This document shows positions 10,800-23,373 of a stretch of DNA of 64,000 bases, piece by piece. Numbering within the stretch: the stretch's first letter is position 1; each line of letters begins with the position of its first letter. This DNA comes from Procambarus clarkii. Lineage: Eukaryota > Arthropoda > Malacostraca > Decapoda > Cambaridae. The stretch spans positions 4,363,232 to 4,427,231 of the forward strand of contig NC_091209.1 in assembly GCF_040958095.1 (NCBI RefSeq), given 5' to 3'. A program made the translations under genes and the position numbers. Below the pieces are notes generated by a model, which had not been told where the DNA came from, made no database searches, and saw only the letters and a program-made list of their open reading frames with translations.

Positions 10800-12366
10800 C
10801 ACAGCCAGACCTCACTACTGTGTCAGTGGTACAGCCAGACCTCCCTAATGTGTCAGTGGTACAGCCAGACCTCCCTACTGTGTCAGTGGTACAGCCAGAC
10901 CTCCCTACTGTGTCAGTGGTACAGCCAGACCTCACTACTGTCAGTGGTACAGCTAGACCTCCCTACTGTGTCAGTGGTACAGCCAGACCTCCCTACTGTG
11001 TCAGTGGTACAGCTAGACCTCCCTACTGTGTCAGTGGTACAGCCAGACCTCACTACTGTCAGTGGTACAGCTAGACCTCACTACTGTGTCAGTGGTACAG
11101 CTAGACCTCCCTACTGTCAGTGGTACAGCCAGACCTCACTACTGTCAGTGGTACAGCTAGACCTCACTACTGTGTCAGTGGTACAGCCAGACCTCCCTAC
11201 TGTGTCAGTGGTACAGCCAGACCTCCCTACTGTGTCAGTGGTACAGCCAGACCTCCCTACTGTGTCAGTGGTACAGCCAGACCTCCCTACTGTGTCAGTG
11301 GTACAGCTAGACCTCCCTACTGTGTCAGTGGTACAGCCAGACCTCCCTACTGTGTCAGTGGTACAGCCAGACCTCCCTACTGTGTCAGTGGTACAGCCAG
11401 ACCTCACTACTGTGTCAGTGGTACAGCTAGACCTCCCTACTGTGTCAGTGGTACAGCTAGACCTCCGTACTGTGTCAGTGGTACACCTAGACCTCCCTAC
11501 TGTGTCAGTGGTACAGCTAGACCATCCTACTGTGTCAGTGGTACACCTAGACCTCCCTACTGTGTCAGTGGTACAGATAGACCTCCCTACTGTGTCAGTG
11601 GTACAGCTAGACCTCCCTACTGTGTCAGTGGTACAGCTAGACCTCCCTACTGTGTCAGTGGTACAGCTAGACCTCCATACTGTGTCAGTGGTACAGCCAG
11701 ACCTCACTACTGTGTCAGTGGTACAGCTAGACCTCCCTACTGTGTCAGTGGTACAGCCAGACCTCCCTACTGTGTCAGTGGTACAGCCAGACCTCCCTAC
11801 TGTGTCAGTGGTACAGCTAGACCTCCCTACTGTGTCAGTGGTACAGCCAGACCTCCCTACTGTGTCAGTGGTACAGCCAGACCTCCCTACTGTGTCAGTG
11901 GTACAGCCAGACCTCACTACTGTGTCAGTGGTACAGCTAGACCTCCCTACTGTGTCAGTGGTACAGCTAGACCTCCGTACTGTGTCAGTGGTACACCTAG
12001 ACCTCCCTACTGTGTCAGTGGTACAGCTAGACCATCCTACTGTGTCAGTGGTACACCTAGACCTCCCTACTGTGTCAGTGGTACAGATAGACCTCCCTAC
12101 TGTGTCAGTGGTACAGCTAGACCTCCCTACTGTGTCAGTGGTACAGCTAGACCTCCCTACTGTGTCAGTGGTACAGCTAGACCTCCATACTGTGTCAGTG
12201 GTACAGCCAGACCTCACTACTGTGTCAGTGGTACAGCTAGACCTCCCTACTGTGTCAGTGGTACAGCCAGACCTCCCTACTGTGTCAGTGGTACAGCCAG
12301 ACCTCCCTACTGTGTCAGTGGTACAGCTAGACCTCCCTACTGTGTCAGTGGTACAGCCAGACCTCC
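10800..12366 (+). repeat. 30-bp minisatellite, array A (~52 copies)
   Basis: The unit is GTCAGTGGTACAGCCAGACC then TCCCTACTGT. Variants include CTAG for CCAG, CACTAC for CCCTAC, and 28-bp units lacking one GT. A 17-unit (510-bp) block is repeated: the variant string starting near 11399 recurs near 11909, marked by CTCCGTAC, CACCTAG, CCATCC and GATAG variants. The 30-bp period keeps frames open on both strands, giving decapeptide repeats that are not genes. Confidence 0.97.
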
Positions 12367-12904
12367 CAACCCGTTCTCACACAAGACAGTACATATATGA
12401 CTAGTGCTTAAAGTCAATATGTGGAATGTGATTTAGTACATATGTGATATATTCCCAGTTAACTTTTTTACCAAGGCTCAAACTCTTCCTCACGTACCAA
12501 TTTACGTCTCACAGTACTCGTCCATCAACGTAGATAGCTGAATAGTCGTGATTGGTTCAATTATAACGAAAATTGTAGTTTTCAGGTCCCACATGGGTTG
12601 TGAAATTCACCTACTATTGTCCATGCTCTTATAATATTACAGATCAGCTACATCCTATTGAAGGCTCGTAGTTTTGTTTTGAGAAATATTAGTTGTTCTT
12701 AGTAAATTATAATAAGCACAATAAATTATTACATAGAATAAGTGCTTCACCAATCAATATTATATACTATAGTTTGTGCTTTAGAAATCTTTAAAGAATG
12801 TTTTGTAGGAACGCTAACAGAAAACGATGTTATGTTGGAATGTATATAGGGTAAACTACTGCAAACAGGATGGTATGGTGTGGATTATTGGAAACTATAG
12901 GATT

Positions 12905-13870
12905 AGGGTCCACTACCACCTGTTAGGTGGGTAAGGGGTCCAATAACACCCGCAGGATGAGTATGGGGGTCACATCCACCCACAGGAATGGTATGGGGAT
13001 CACTTCCACCCACAGGAAGGGTATGGGATCCAATACCATCCACTGGATGTGTATTGCGTCCACTACCACCGACAGGATGGGTATGGGCTCACAACCACCC
13101 ACAGGATAGGTATGGGGTCCAATACCACCCACAGGATGAGTATGGGGTCCACTATAACCCACAGGATGGGTATGGGGCTCCAACCACCCACAGAATAAGT
13201 ATGGGGTACAATAACACCCACTGGATATGTATGGCATCCATTGCCCCCACAGGATGACTATAGGGTACAGTATCGCCCACAGGATTAGTATATAGGGTTC
13301 ACTGCCGCCCACAGAGTCGGTATGGAGTCCACCGCCACCCACAGGGTCGGTATGGGGTTCACTACCGCCCACTGGGTCGCTATGAAGTCAACTACCGTCC
13401 ACAGGGTCGGTAGGGGTCCACTACCGCCCACAGGGTCGGCAGGGGGTCCACTGCCACCCACTGGGTCGGTAGGGGGTCCACTGCCGCCCACAGGATCGAT
13501 AGGGGGTCCACTGCCGCCCACAGGGTCGATATGGGGGGGTCCACTACCGCCCACAGGATCGATAGGGGGTCCACTGCCGCCCACAGGGTCGGTAGGGGGT
13601 CCACTGCCGCCCACACGTTCGGTAGGGGTCCACTGCCGCCCACAGGGTCGGTAGGGGGTCCACTGCCGCCCACAGGACCGATAGGGGGTCCACTGCCGCC
13701 CACAGGGTCGATAGGGGGTCCCTTACCGCCCACAGGGTCTCTATGAAGTCAACTACCGCCCATAGTGTTTGTATAGTGTCCACTATCGCCCATAGTGTTA
13801 TTATGGGGTCCACTACCCCTCATAGGGTCGGTATGGGGGTCCATTACTACCCACAGGGTGTGTCTGGGGT
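12905..13870. repeat. ~30-bp minisatellite, right foldback arm and its extension
   Basis: From 12905 to about 13260 the unit is GGATGGGTATGGGGTCCAAT with a CCACCCACA spacer, the reverse complement of the left arm. From about 13285 to 13870 a related variant unit (GGTCCACTGCCGCCCACAGG then GTCGGTAGG) continues without a break. This suggests local expansion on this side only. Confidence 0.9.
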
Positions 13871-14299
13871 CTATTTTGGCAATACTGCTTTTCCAATCTC
13901 ATTTGTTGTTCAATGTAAAATATTTGTTGCTCGACTTGCAACAATTTATATATATATATATATATAGTATAGTGCCTTTGCAATAATGTACCAATGTGTG
14001 TATTTTCATAACTCGTTTTAAATTGTTGAAAAATAAATAACTACATTGTGAATGCAAGTCAATGTTTACATGCTAAATCAGAGTTGCCAGATTCCGCTTA
14101 AAATAGCAAATTGTGCTTATTTTCAAAGCTTGAGAATTTAGCTTTAAAGTAGTTAAAAAACTACGAATTTCGCAATTTGCTATGTACTTTAGTGTACTAT
14201 TTTAAAATAAGATTGGTTTTTAAGCTGCAAGTCATATGAATCTCAAAAAAAGTATATTATTAACAATCTTATCTCCATAGTTCACTAGTTTCTGTAAAT
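13871..14299. other. No gene recognised
   Basis: Includes a short (TA)n at about 13948-13967. This is the presumed 5' flank of the KDZ gene, but I recognise no core promoter. Upstream coding exons of the KDZ gene could lie here or further left, and none is evident. Confidence 0.35.
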
Positions 14300-14420
14300 C
14301 AGATCTGGTAACTGTAGGCCAAGTACTGGAAGACTCAAGACACAATGTGTTGAAGCTATTCTCTTTGAAGAAGTCATCTCGACAGGATCTTCCAGCTCCA
14401 GCTATAAAACTTCACCAAAC

Positions 14421-17400
14421 ATGGATCTACCTAGTACATCAAATGGTAAGGAATTACTAAACTGTACAAAGTTTTATGCTAGAACATTTGTTACAGAATT
14501 GTCCCTGTCAGGGACAATTCAGTCCCTATTCTATGTGTACTCCATCACATAGTGACGGAGTATGTGGGAATAATTTTGTTGACACTGTCCATTTTGTCAA
14601 TTCTACAACAGCAGATAATATGAATTCCCAGAGATATTTGTAACTTGAGATACTTGGTTTGGTTTGGTTAAGTTAGGTTAGGTTAGCCTAACCCAGTAAA
14701 TCCTCCCCGGCTAGAATATAAACCCCGGACAAAGTGCTCGTGAAATGCCAGGCATTTGCAAATATGAGGATGTGGTTGATTAGATTATATTCTTTTCTAT
14801 ATCATAGATGTTCAATATATGAAAAATATTTTAGACTTAAAAATGGACCCCTGAGGTACTCAACTTAACACATTTCTTCATATTCATTCCCATTTAGTAT
14901 GACCTTTTGCTCTCTTTGTTTTAACTATTGTTTTGTGCACTTTACAATTTTTTTCATGAACCTGTAATTTCCTTGCTAGTCTTCCATGTGGTACCTTATT
15001 AAAGTCTTTAGCATAATCCATGTATACTACATCCACCGGAAACCCTTTATCTGAGTACCATGTTACCATGTCCCAAAAGTGAGGAGGTTTATAAGGTAGC
15101 ATCTGTTTTTAAGAAGACCATGGTGTGTCGATTGAATAAGATTTTTCACTGAAAGATGGTAAATGATTCCCTCCCTTAGGATTTTCGCCATGAGCTTGCA
15201 GATGTGTTATACCTAGCTGATCGGACATTAGTTTTGTGCTTAACTCTTTCTGCTTTTTTTTTAAATACTGTAAGGGTGAAATTTTCATATTTCAAATCTC
15301 GGGGTACTATCCCTTGGTTCAGATATTTTGTGGAAAGTATTTTCAGCAGTATTCATAGTTCTTCTGTCAGTTTATTTTCCTTTATAATTAAGGTTTGTTT
15401 TCTTTTGTACCATAGAAAGTACCACAGAAAGGTGTTATAATGTTGTGTTAGCTTTTCTGTACAATTTTTCTTTTTTGTTTGTATAAAAGGCTATGCAATG
15501 AATTCAAATATTTACGCTACCAATCAATTTTTCAGATAGATCATCGGATTTTGACAGTATGCTGTACATACCAGATGTTCCAAAAATAACTACAGACAAC
15601 AATAATGGTACTGTGTTTACTATTTTTATACTTTATATATAGGAAGACAAGTTCAATCAATGAGCATTTTAATATATCATCAAAATTTTCATACATTTCT
15701 TTCACTTTGTTACACTTGTAAAAACTTATTCTTAGCTATATTTATATAAATGTTAATACCACTGTTAAATGAACATATTGATTTGTGTCCTTATTAGTTA
15801 TAGCTTATTTATGTTGACCCAGCACCTTACTAAAGGGATTACCTTAACTTGTGTCACTATCTCTCTAGGGGGCTCCAGGTAGGCAGTATAGGTAATGCCA
15901 CTAACATGCATATCATTATGGGAAAGTCCATAATTTAACACATAATTATAAGTAGGTAATTTGTAGCAAATTTTAAGATTATTAATAGGTACATTGTAGC
16001 ATAATTTTGCATAAGCATAATTTTCTTGTTTTGTTCTTGTACTTTTCCTTCGAACACTATTATTTTCTCTTCAGAATTTCACCGGAGAATAGCAGTGATG
16101 ACTAGAGAACATCTTGAACGTGAGTACCAGAAAGCACGTGCTGCAATGATACAAAGAAATGAGTACTTGAAGAGACTCTTAAACGTGGAGGAACCAAACT
16201 CAATAAAGGTGACAAACAAGAAACAGAAAAAAGATAACATACAGGATGTATCACACATTAATTCAAAACAAAGACCAGCTGCACCCCAATCTGATGGTAA
16301 TCTTCTATTATTTTTTTAACAATATTTCTACAGCTGTTATTTGTGTACTTTCCAATAATATTTGTTGCCTATTTTTAAGTGTATGCTAGACAATTATGGA
16401 GATTAAATTACTATAACACTGAACAACTTGGTAGCATAAAGTTAGTTATAGTAATATCTTGAGATTTGTCTGAAAATATTAATACTTGTATACAATTTGC
16501 AATTATGTACCATGCTTAAATCTTCAAATGTGCCACCCAGACATTCTGCCTGCTATACTTTCACCACCACACATTCAAAATGCGGGCTATTCTACTAGTG
16601 GCAGAACGTACACTCAAAGTTATTTGGCAGCTGGTGAAGAAACTTTGGAATCATTTGATGTTGGTATGTCCCAACATCATTTGTTGGTATTTAAATGAGG
16701 GTTTATTTAATGGACACACGTCATAAATATTATGTACCAAAATTGTGCTTAATGCCTATGAAATTTTGTTTAACATATTATACTAATCATTCCTTTCACT
16801 TACAAATTTTTCTTACTAATTTTTAATCCCATATTTCAAAGTACTTGCTGCAGAACTTGAACAAATTAAAGATTCTCAGCCAAGTGTTTCTGACTGGCAA
16901 AAAAGAAGAAAAAATGCAGAGATTAATTGGGGAGAAAGCAGGGCAATGCTGTTCGATTGGACATTGTCTGAGTTGGGTGTTCCAGATAAAGGTAAATTAA
17001 ATATTGCTGTGTTCATTAAGGTTATACTGTATAATAAGCATCATATGCAAATTAATGACACTCTATTAATACATTTAGACTTCAGATTGTTTAAAATGTT
17101 AGGTATACAGTATTTAAAATTAGTATAAATAATTACCCCTTTTTTCATCAGGTAAAGTTTGTGTACAATGTACAAATTGTGAGGCAAGCATCAAATGTGA
17201 AGACTGTTTTGCATTTTTGTGTCACATTTGTGACCAAATGCAACATTTTCTCATGCCTTTCCACCACAGATTATATTGGAAAAATGGCTTTTATGAGCCA
17301 TTAGACCCGACACAAACTGTGTGCCCTGAAGGAAATATCTTTCACTGGAGTAAGTATACGATACCTGTATAAAATCCGTACTTTGTTCCGAGATTACTTC

Positions 17401-20400
17401 TACTTCCCAATCCCAGTCTAGAGCTACGATTATCTTGGTATAACAAAATAAAATGAATAAATGTTTCATTTCAGTCATTACAACATTTGGAGAAGTCTTA
17501 AAGTTTAAACCTGACACTTGGTTTTATAGATTGATTTAATCGTCTGATTGTTTCTTTTCTGTGAATTTCTCGGTCATTATCTGGAGAATAATGTCAATAT
17601 TTTGTACAATCAAGAAACAATGAAATATTCAGTCTGAAATTCTTTTCCATAAAACTCATTTTGTCAAACTGTCTTCCTTTTCTTTGTTACCAGAACCTGT
17701 TGTACCAGCCCAACCACCAAATTCTTGCCCCAACTGCACAGATTGCAAGTTTAAAATTTCAAGCTCCAGCAATCTCTGCATCTTCATCACTATAATGGGT
17801 AAATAAACTTTAAAATTTACCCTTTTATTTCCATTACCGGATATTCCTGAATCACAATACATTTTGAAATTTTTGTTGCTATAAATGTTAATTTTTACAT
17901 CACTATTTTAGCAAGTCGCCACACCACTCAATGCACTGTATTTTAAACTACAGGAAGGTATGACCTCTATACTCCAATCTATACATGCCACTGTGGATAT
18001 GAGCATCAACAACTAGGCAAGACCATGCACAAGTCTGGTTTCTATTCATCATTAGGAAAGAGCAGCACATTCTACAGCACCAGTCTGCTTGAATCATGGC
18101 ACCATATCAAAAGAAATTGTCCCGGAACATCATTTCGGGCATTAGTCACTGCACTGGAATCCTTTGGTGCTTCTCGTGGGCGTGTATGTTTTGATACCGT
18201 TATTCTTAATATTTTCAGTTTTATATTTCAATACAAAAATTATCAAAATTTTGTAGTAATGTATATTCATTTATTAATAATTAGTTTTTAATTTTGTTCA
18301 AACACAAAATGGAATGTTTTTTTTGTTTATTTATCTTATGTCATAATATGCATTTTAAATGTCACCATCTAAAAAATTCTATTCCTAGATTGGACCCATT
18401 AATTATATAACTTCGAAGAGAGTGTTCTTCGAATGGCGATTCCAGCAATATGAGCTGAGAAAAATTAGAGGAGAAGCTGACAATGAGTGTCCTGCTTGTG
18501 ATAAAACCCCTTTAGCAGTACATATTGATGGCAACAAGAAGCTGTATCGTTACAACAAAGTTGGGAGGTAATAAAATGTGCTTTACAGATACTTAATGTA
18601 TAGTATTCTTTTGTTCTCTACACACACTATATTATAATGAATTATATTGTCTTCAAATTAATGTTCTTATAAATAAAGTATGCACATATAAATATACATT
18701 GTCATATGACATATTTTTTAACTGAGTATGTCTTTATAGTTTGCCTTTCAATTGCATCCATATCATCATTTTATTTATCTAACACCATGTAAATTTTTGT
18801 TTTATGTAAAATTTAGCAGTGCATCAGAATTCTTCATATAAAACATTTTTTGATACCCCATTACCCATTGTTTAATATTATAGTGGTTACAGACAATAAA
18901 TAATTATTTCTGAATTATCATTGCAGAGGTATCAGAAACCCCTATTATTCTGATAGTATCTTCAGCAAAGATGAAGATGTTCAAGCTCATGTTGGCACTA
19001 TTCAGAGCTTGAAAACTAAGGTGAGTTTTATTATATATTGAGAAACCTTCAATTTTACCTAATAACTGTTTGGCGACTATAACATATGGTGGCCATTTTT
19101 GTATTTTTTCATTATAGTTTATATATATTGAATAAGGAAATATAACCCATAGAAATTCTTATGTGCAACAACAATGCCTATCGCGCAAAATAATCTCTAC
19201 CTTCTACCCGTCCTACATAATTATAATCATGCTCACCAACTGGGTATTTAGTTACTATAAATATTTTTGTTTAATAGAGTAAGCACACGTGTGGAGTGTC
19301 TACATGGAAAGCTGCTCAAAATAAGCCTCTTTCATTCCAAAGTTTGGATGAAACAGGAATCAGCATGGCCTCCTGTCGACATGGTATTATCCTCCACACC
19401 TTGAATATGTATCAAGGAGAGCTGTACAGTTATGCCCACTATTTGCAAATTATGTATTTCAAATACGTAAAGTTTATTTGTCAAGACATAATTTGCAAAT
19501 ATTGGCCATGGGCCTTAACTGTGGCTCAGAAACAATCACATTTTCACATTGGTCAAGCAAAGCCATTTTTAGGAGTCCTACATGCAAAAGGACATGCTTG
19601 GTATTGTCAGGTAAATAAAAATATAACATTACATTTATGTATACTAATTAAATTTAATGTAATGTATACATTACATTAAATATAATAAGTACAGTTTGTG
19701 TAAAAAAATTTAAGATTTCTGATTGTTTAAGATTAATGATATACGTATCATTTAATATAGTAGGAGGCTTTTAATTTTTGTACAATAATTTGAATTTTTT
19801 TTTACTGTATACTTTTATGTTAAAGGTATTGTATGGAGGGCGGTGGCAAGAAGGAAGTGGCATGACTTTAGGGGAAGAGGCAGAGCAAGTGTTTGCATAC
19901 CTCTCACGATACAACTCTACAACTAAAAACATGCTGAAAGCTGGTATTTGTTTATATGGTTCATCTGATCAAGTTTTTTATTATTTTACCTGCCCTGTAA
20001 TCAGTATAATGCGATTTGTATTCAGTATTCAATAAGTATCAACTCCCTCAAATAATCAATAAAAGAATGAAAACATATTGGTCAAACTTGAGTTGGTCGT
20101 GGTGAGTAAAGGTATGTTATGAAACTGTTATTAATCTATGCTCTTCAAGATGTTCATTGCTATAAATATTTTTCTCAGAAAGAACAGAAGAACTCACAGA
20201 GGGTGCAGTCTTTTGGAACCATCGAAAAATTGATGGACTGGCTCGTGCATTAGTTACTCGACTCAGAAAGGTACTAAAAATAATATATATTTATTTTATT
20301 TATTTGTATTTATTTTGAAACTTATTATAATGCATTTATATGTGAAAGGTATTATAATGCATTTATAGGTTAGTTATGTGTTCAGATCATGTACTACATA

Positions 20401-22574
20401 TATTTTCCATTATAAATTAGCGACCATTTCCTTGAATTAACTGCTTGAACTTTTTCAATATATCAATAAGGTTAATTTGTATAAAGTATATAGTATTTAA
20501 TTAACCTAAATGTATGATTCCGAGATATATCAAATGTGTTCACAGAGAAATCACAGTATCGTGATATATCACGGGAACTGTGATGAGGGTTTGAACCCCA
20601 TGCACTGAGTGCTCTCAGATGCATGCTCTAGTTCACTACGCCACGACATGGTCAGATGAATTGCAACTTGGAGTACTACTGCACCCACAAGGATCCCAAG
20701 GCTTCCACTGAAGCCAAACCAGGTTTCACACAATTCCCCCATGAACTCGGTCTCTGTCATTCAGTAGTTCTGCCTTTGATGCCCCCATTTCAATGTCTTT
20801 CTCCATGTATTGATATATCACAATAATATGAATTCTATGTGTATTGAAAGGGCCATCAGAGGTAAAACTACTGGAGGACACAGACCAAGTACATGGGAAA
20901 CTGCATGCACAACCGCCCATGGAATGGGTATGGGCGTGCATAATTAACAAAAATTGAATTGTGGGTTCATTAGTACCCTAGGTTGCAATTCTTTTGACCA
21001 TGTTGTGGCGCATTCAACTACAGCAAGCATCTGGGAATGCCAAGCCCATAGGTTCGAACCACTCATCATGGTTAATGTGATTTGTTCATTAAATTTATTA
21101 TATTTTCAAATAGGCCAGAGAGACGGAAATAACAGTTTCAAATGAGATCGACAAACTTGATGTTCAAAAGTCATTGATTCAAGAATGGCGATCTGACCTA
21201 CAAATGATTTGTAAGGAGTTAGAGTTAAACACTGGAACAACCTCGAAGAACATAAAATATTCTATCGAGGCAGTTGCAGACTCTATCAGGCATCGCAAAA
21301 ATCTGATTGCCACTGATGCAGGTAGGCTTACTATTTCTTTGTTAACTCTGAAGCAATTTCTATTTAGCTCTTGTCTATAATTTCTATGTAGGTAAATGAT
21401 GAGGAAATTTTTTTAACAACTTTAAAACTTTCAGCCAAAAAACTTTATTTGCAGCATCCAGTAAAATGCGCTCTTCACTCCGGCACAGAAATGAGTGTGA
21501 TAGGAAAAAGCTTCAAGGCTTCATAAAAATCTACAATAGTGAAAACTCTGAAATTCTCAGTGAAAAGGATGCAATAGAAGGTATCCTGCCATGGCACAAT
21601 TTATTGCCTCATCATAGCCAAAATGGTATGTAACTACATCTCATTTTATCAGGGGTTACAATTCGGCCTTATCAAGATAACTAACATTTAGCATGCATAA
21701 TGGATAAGCTTTACTTATTTTTGAAGTAAAATATCATCACTACTGTTTGTAAAATAGGTGCAGTATCATAATCCGTAGGTTTTTATCAGGTTGATACTGC
21801 ACAATAAACTATGTATAGTATGTATAATGCAAGTACCTAAACTGTAATTACATTAAATTGAGTTGTAGTTTACTTGCAGTAAATATAATTTTCCTCTTTT
21901 ATTAGTGTCCCTTGCTCAAAAAAAGAAGGCAGTAGAAGATGTGGAGCTTCAGAAGAGATCCAGAGAAGAGCAACAACACACTGTTCAAGAAATGCTGCAT
22001 TATCTCGCATATTACAAGAATAAGAGAGAGATTTTAACCGAACATACTGAAGAGTTGTTATGTGGAATTTTTCCTTCATATCTAAGCAAGGTAAGCTAAC
22101 AGCCTAAATGTGTGTTGCAATTCAGTTCTTCATAAACATTTATCCAGCAGAATTTTATACTTGAGTAAAGTCTTGCTATTTACAACTTTGACAGGTAGAC
22201 AATTCCATGGTTTTCATATACTGTACTGGTGTGTTTTACATATATTTGAACTTTTACCGAAAACTTTATTTATTTATTCTAATTTCTTTAGTATTTTCAG
22301 GGAAATTTGTAAATGTCTTAAACCCCATTAAATAGTCTATATATTACAGGATCCTAACAAGTACACTATTGAAGAGAAGCACCTATCAACCAAAAATAAG
22401 AGTGGAATCTTGGCTCTTTTGAAGCAAGGGCAAAAGTTGTGTTCTGACAAGCTGAGTGATGCAAAGCGTTTATTTGGATACCAGGAAGAGGATGTTGATG
22501 TTTCCGAGCCCTACCTGGAGCTTTGTGACAGTGAAGATGATGATGATGAAGATGAAGAATTACTACTAAACTGA
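14421..22574 (+). CDS. KDZ-type transposase (Kyakuja-Dileera-Zisupton), 17 exons, apparently intact
   Basis: Exons: 14421-14445, 15536-15607, 16075-16296, 16541-16663, 16842-16991, 17152-17349, 17694-17798, 17954-18183, 18389-18567, 18927-19020, 19278-19610, 19826-19943, 20179-20270, 21114-21321, 21455-21625, 21906-22090, 22350-22574. Every intron is GT-AG, all phases agree, and the joined frame (2730 bases, about 909 residues) has no stop. Residues ~198-235 form a Cys/His zinc cluster (CVQCTNC, CEDC, FLCHICDQMQH). Catalytic candidates are D422 (HIDGNKKLYR), D536 (CQDIICKYWP) and E594/E595 (GSGMTLGEEAEQV), in the order known for KDZ DDE transposases. SCRHG and LHAKGHAW also match the family. 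The last exons are helical and the C terminus is acidic (DSEDDDDEDEE). The start is uncertain: the frame is open upstream to a possible acceptor near 14299, so a longer first exon or further 5' exons are possible. No terminal inverted repeats were found, so active transposon or host-recruited gene cannot be decided. Confidence 0.85.
14884..15200 (-). pseudogene. LINE reverse-transcriptase relic in intron 1
   Basis: Antisense to the KDZ gene. The reverse strand reads a priming-region segment (ILREGIIYHL, then HHGLLKNRC) and then the first aspartate box region (PVDVVYMDYAKDFNKVPHGR near 15000-15040). It is a ~100-codon fragment with frame changes, wholly inside the first intron. Confidence 0.7.
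20560..20960 (-). repeat. tRNA-headed SINE and SINE-like tail in intron 13
   Basis: On the minus strand at about 20655-20575 there is a box-A-like GTGGCGTAGTGAACTAGAGC and a box-B-like GGGTTCAAACCCTC, spaced as in a tRNA-derived SINE. On the plus strand at 20908-20945 there is ACCGCCCATGGAATGGGTAT then GGGCGTGCATAATTAAC, the tail motif of the family at 5.1-6.8 kb. The insertion lies within the intron and does not disturb exons. Confidence 0.55.
20961..21090 (+). repeat. tRNA-like SINE head in intron 13
   Basis: At about 21004-21068 the plus strand carries TGTGGCGCATTCAACTACAG (box-A-like) and AGGTTCGAACCACTC (box-B-like). It resembles the inverted SINE head at 20575-20655. It ends just upstream of the polypyrimidine region of exon 14. 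Confidence 0.5.
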
Positions 22575-22593
22575 TGATACAAAAGTTAAGTAT

Positions 22594-22599
22594 AATAAA
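22594..22599 (+). promoter_or_regulatory. Candidate polyadenylation signal of the KDZ gene
   Basis: AATAAA lies 20 bases after the stop codon at 22572-22574. A second AATAAA is at about 22812-22817. Which is used cannot be told from the sequence. Confidence 0.45.
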
Positions 22600-22869
22600 T
22601 TTTACCTGATTTCTCTTGCTAATTTCTCTTACTTAATTTCTCTAATTTCTAATTATCCTAGCCCTAAGATTACTACTGGCCTCCATTGCCTTGCCTGCAC
22701 TTTGTTTCCCCCTTAACCATATCACTCATTCTTACAGGTGTGAGACAGAGAGGTACAAGATCATCCAAGAGGAACAACACCTGAAGCACCCAACATTTGG
22801 GTGTTTTAATTAATAAAAACGCCCTTCATGGCTTCACTCATCCTGGCTGGTTTAATTAAAAAAACCTAA

Positions 22870-23373
22870 CCTAAACCTAATATATATACCTCTAGAGTCA
22901 AGGGAGTTAAGTTTTAGGCTGCACAATGAAACTGCTATTGACAATTTTATAACTGCTGCTGATAATGTCTGTCCTGTGACTTTTTTGTAAGCATAACCAA
23001 AAGGCTTAACAATCCCTTGCTTACAAAGGGAATACTTAAACCCATTAATAAAAAACATGACCTTGAGAAGAAGTATAGGTTAGGAATTGTCTCCAAAGAA
23101 TTCTCATGCTCTTCAACAGGTCACTTGAACTCCAAACCTTTCCAGTTATCCTAAAAAAAGCGAGTTACCCCTGTACACAAATGTGGTGATCTCACAGATG
23201 TTAACAATTACAGACCTATATCAATCCTGCCTAACTTGTCAACATTTTTTGAAAAGCTACTTGAACTTGAACTCCAAACCTTTCCAGTTATCCTAAAAAA
23301 GCGAGTTACCCCTGTACACAAATGTGGTGATCTCACAGATGTTAACAACTACAGACCTATATCAATCCTGCCT
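22870..23373 (+). pseudogene. LINE fragment with a duplicated reverse-transcriptase segment
   Basis: The linker region upstream of a LINE RT is readable in pieces (RLHNETAIDNFI near 22915, and a LYKK-like basic region near 23060). The segment encoding KKRVTPVHKCGDLTDVNNYR and PISILP follows. This segment occurs twice in tandem, at about 23124-23265 and 23266-23373. The second copy runs directly into the 30-bp minisatellite: after PISILP the sequence becomes GTCAGTGGTACAG. Confidence 0.75.

Larger units (their letters stand above)
10008..13260. mobile_element. Foldback-type structure with minisatellite core
   Basis: A ~450-bp unique segment at 10330-10799 is repeated as its reverse complement at 12367-12840, with indels and substitutions. 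Landmarks are GTGAGAACGGGTTG / CAACCCGTTCTCAC at the inner ends and CGTTTTCTGTTAGCGTTCCT / its complement further out. Outside these segments both arms carry the same ~30-bp CCCACAGGATGGGTATGGGG minisatellite in opposite orientation. Inside, 10800-12366 is a 30-bp minisatellite of a different sequence. The layered plan (tandem-repeat outer arm, unique arm, tandem core) recalls Drosophila foldback elements. There is no coding content, and the outer borders and target-site duplication are not resolved. Confidence 0.65.

Noticed and set aside
10800..12366. Regular 30-bp direct repeats resembling a CRISPR array
   Set aside because: There are no unique spacers and no cas genes; units are contiguous, and the context is eukaryotic.
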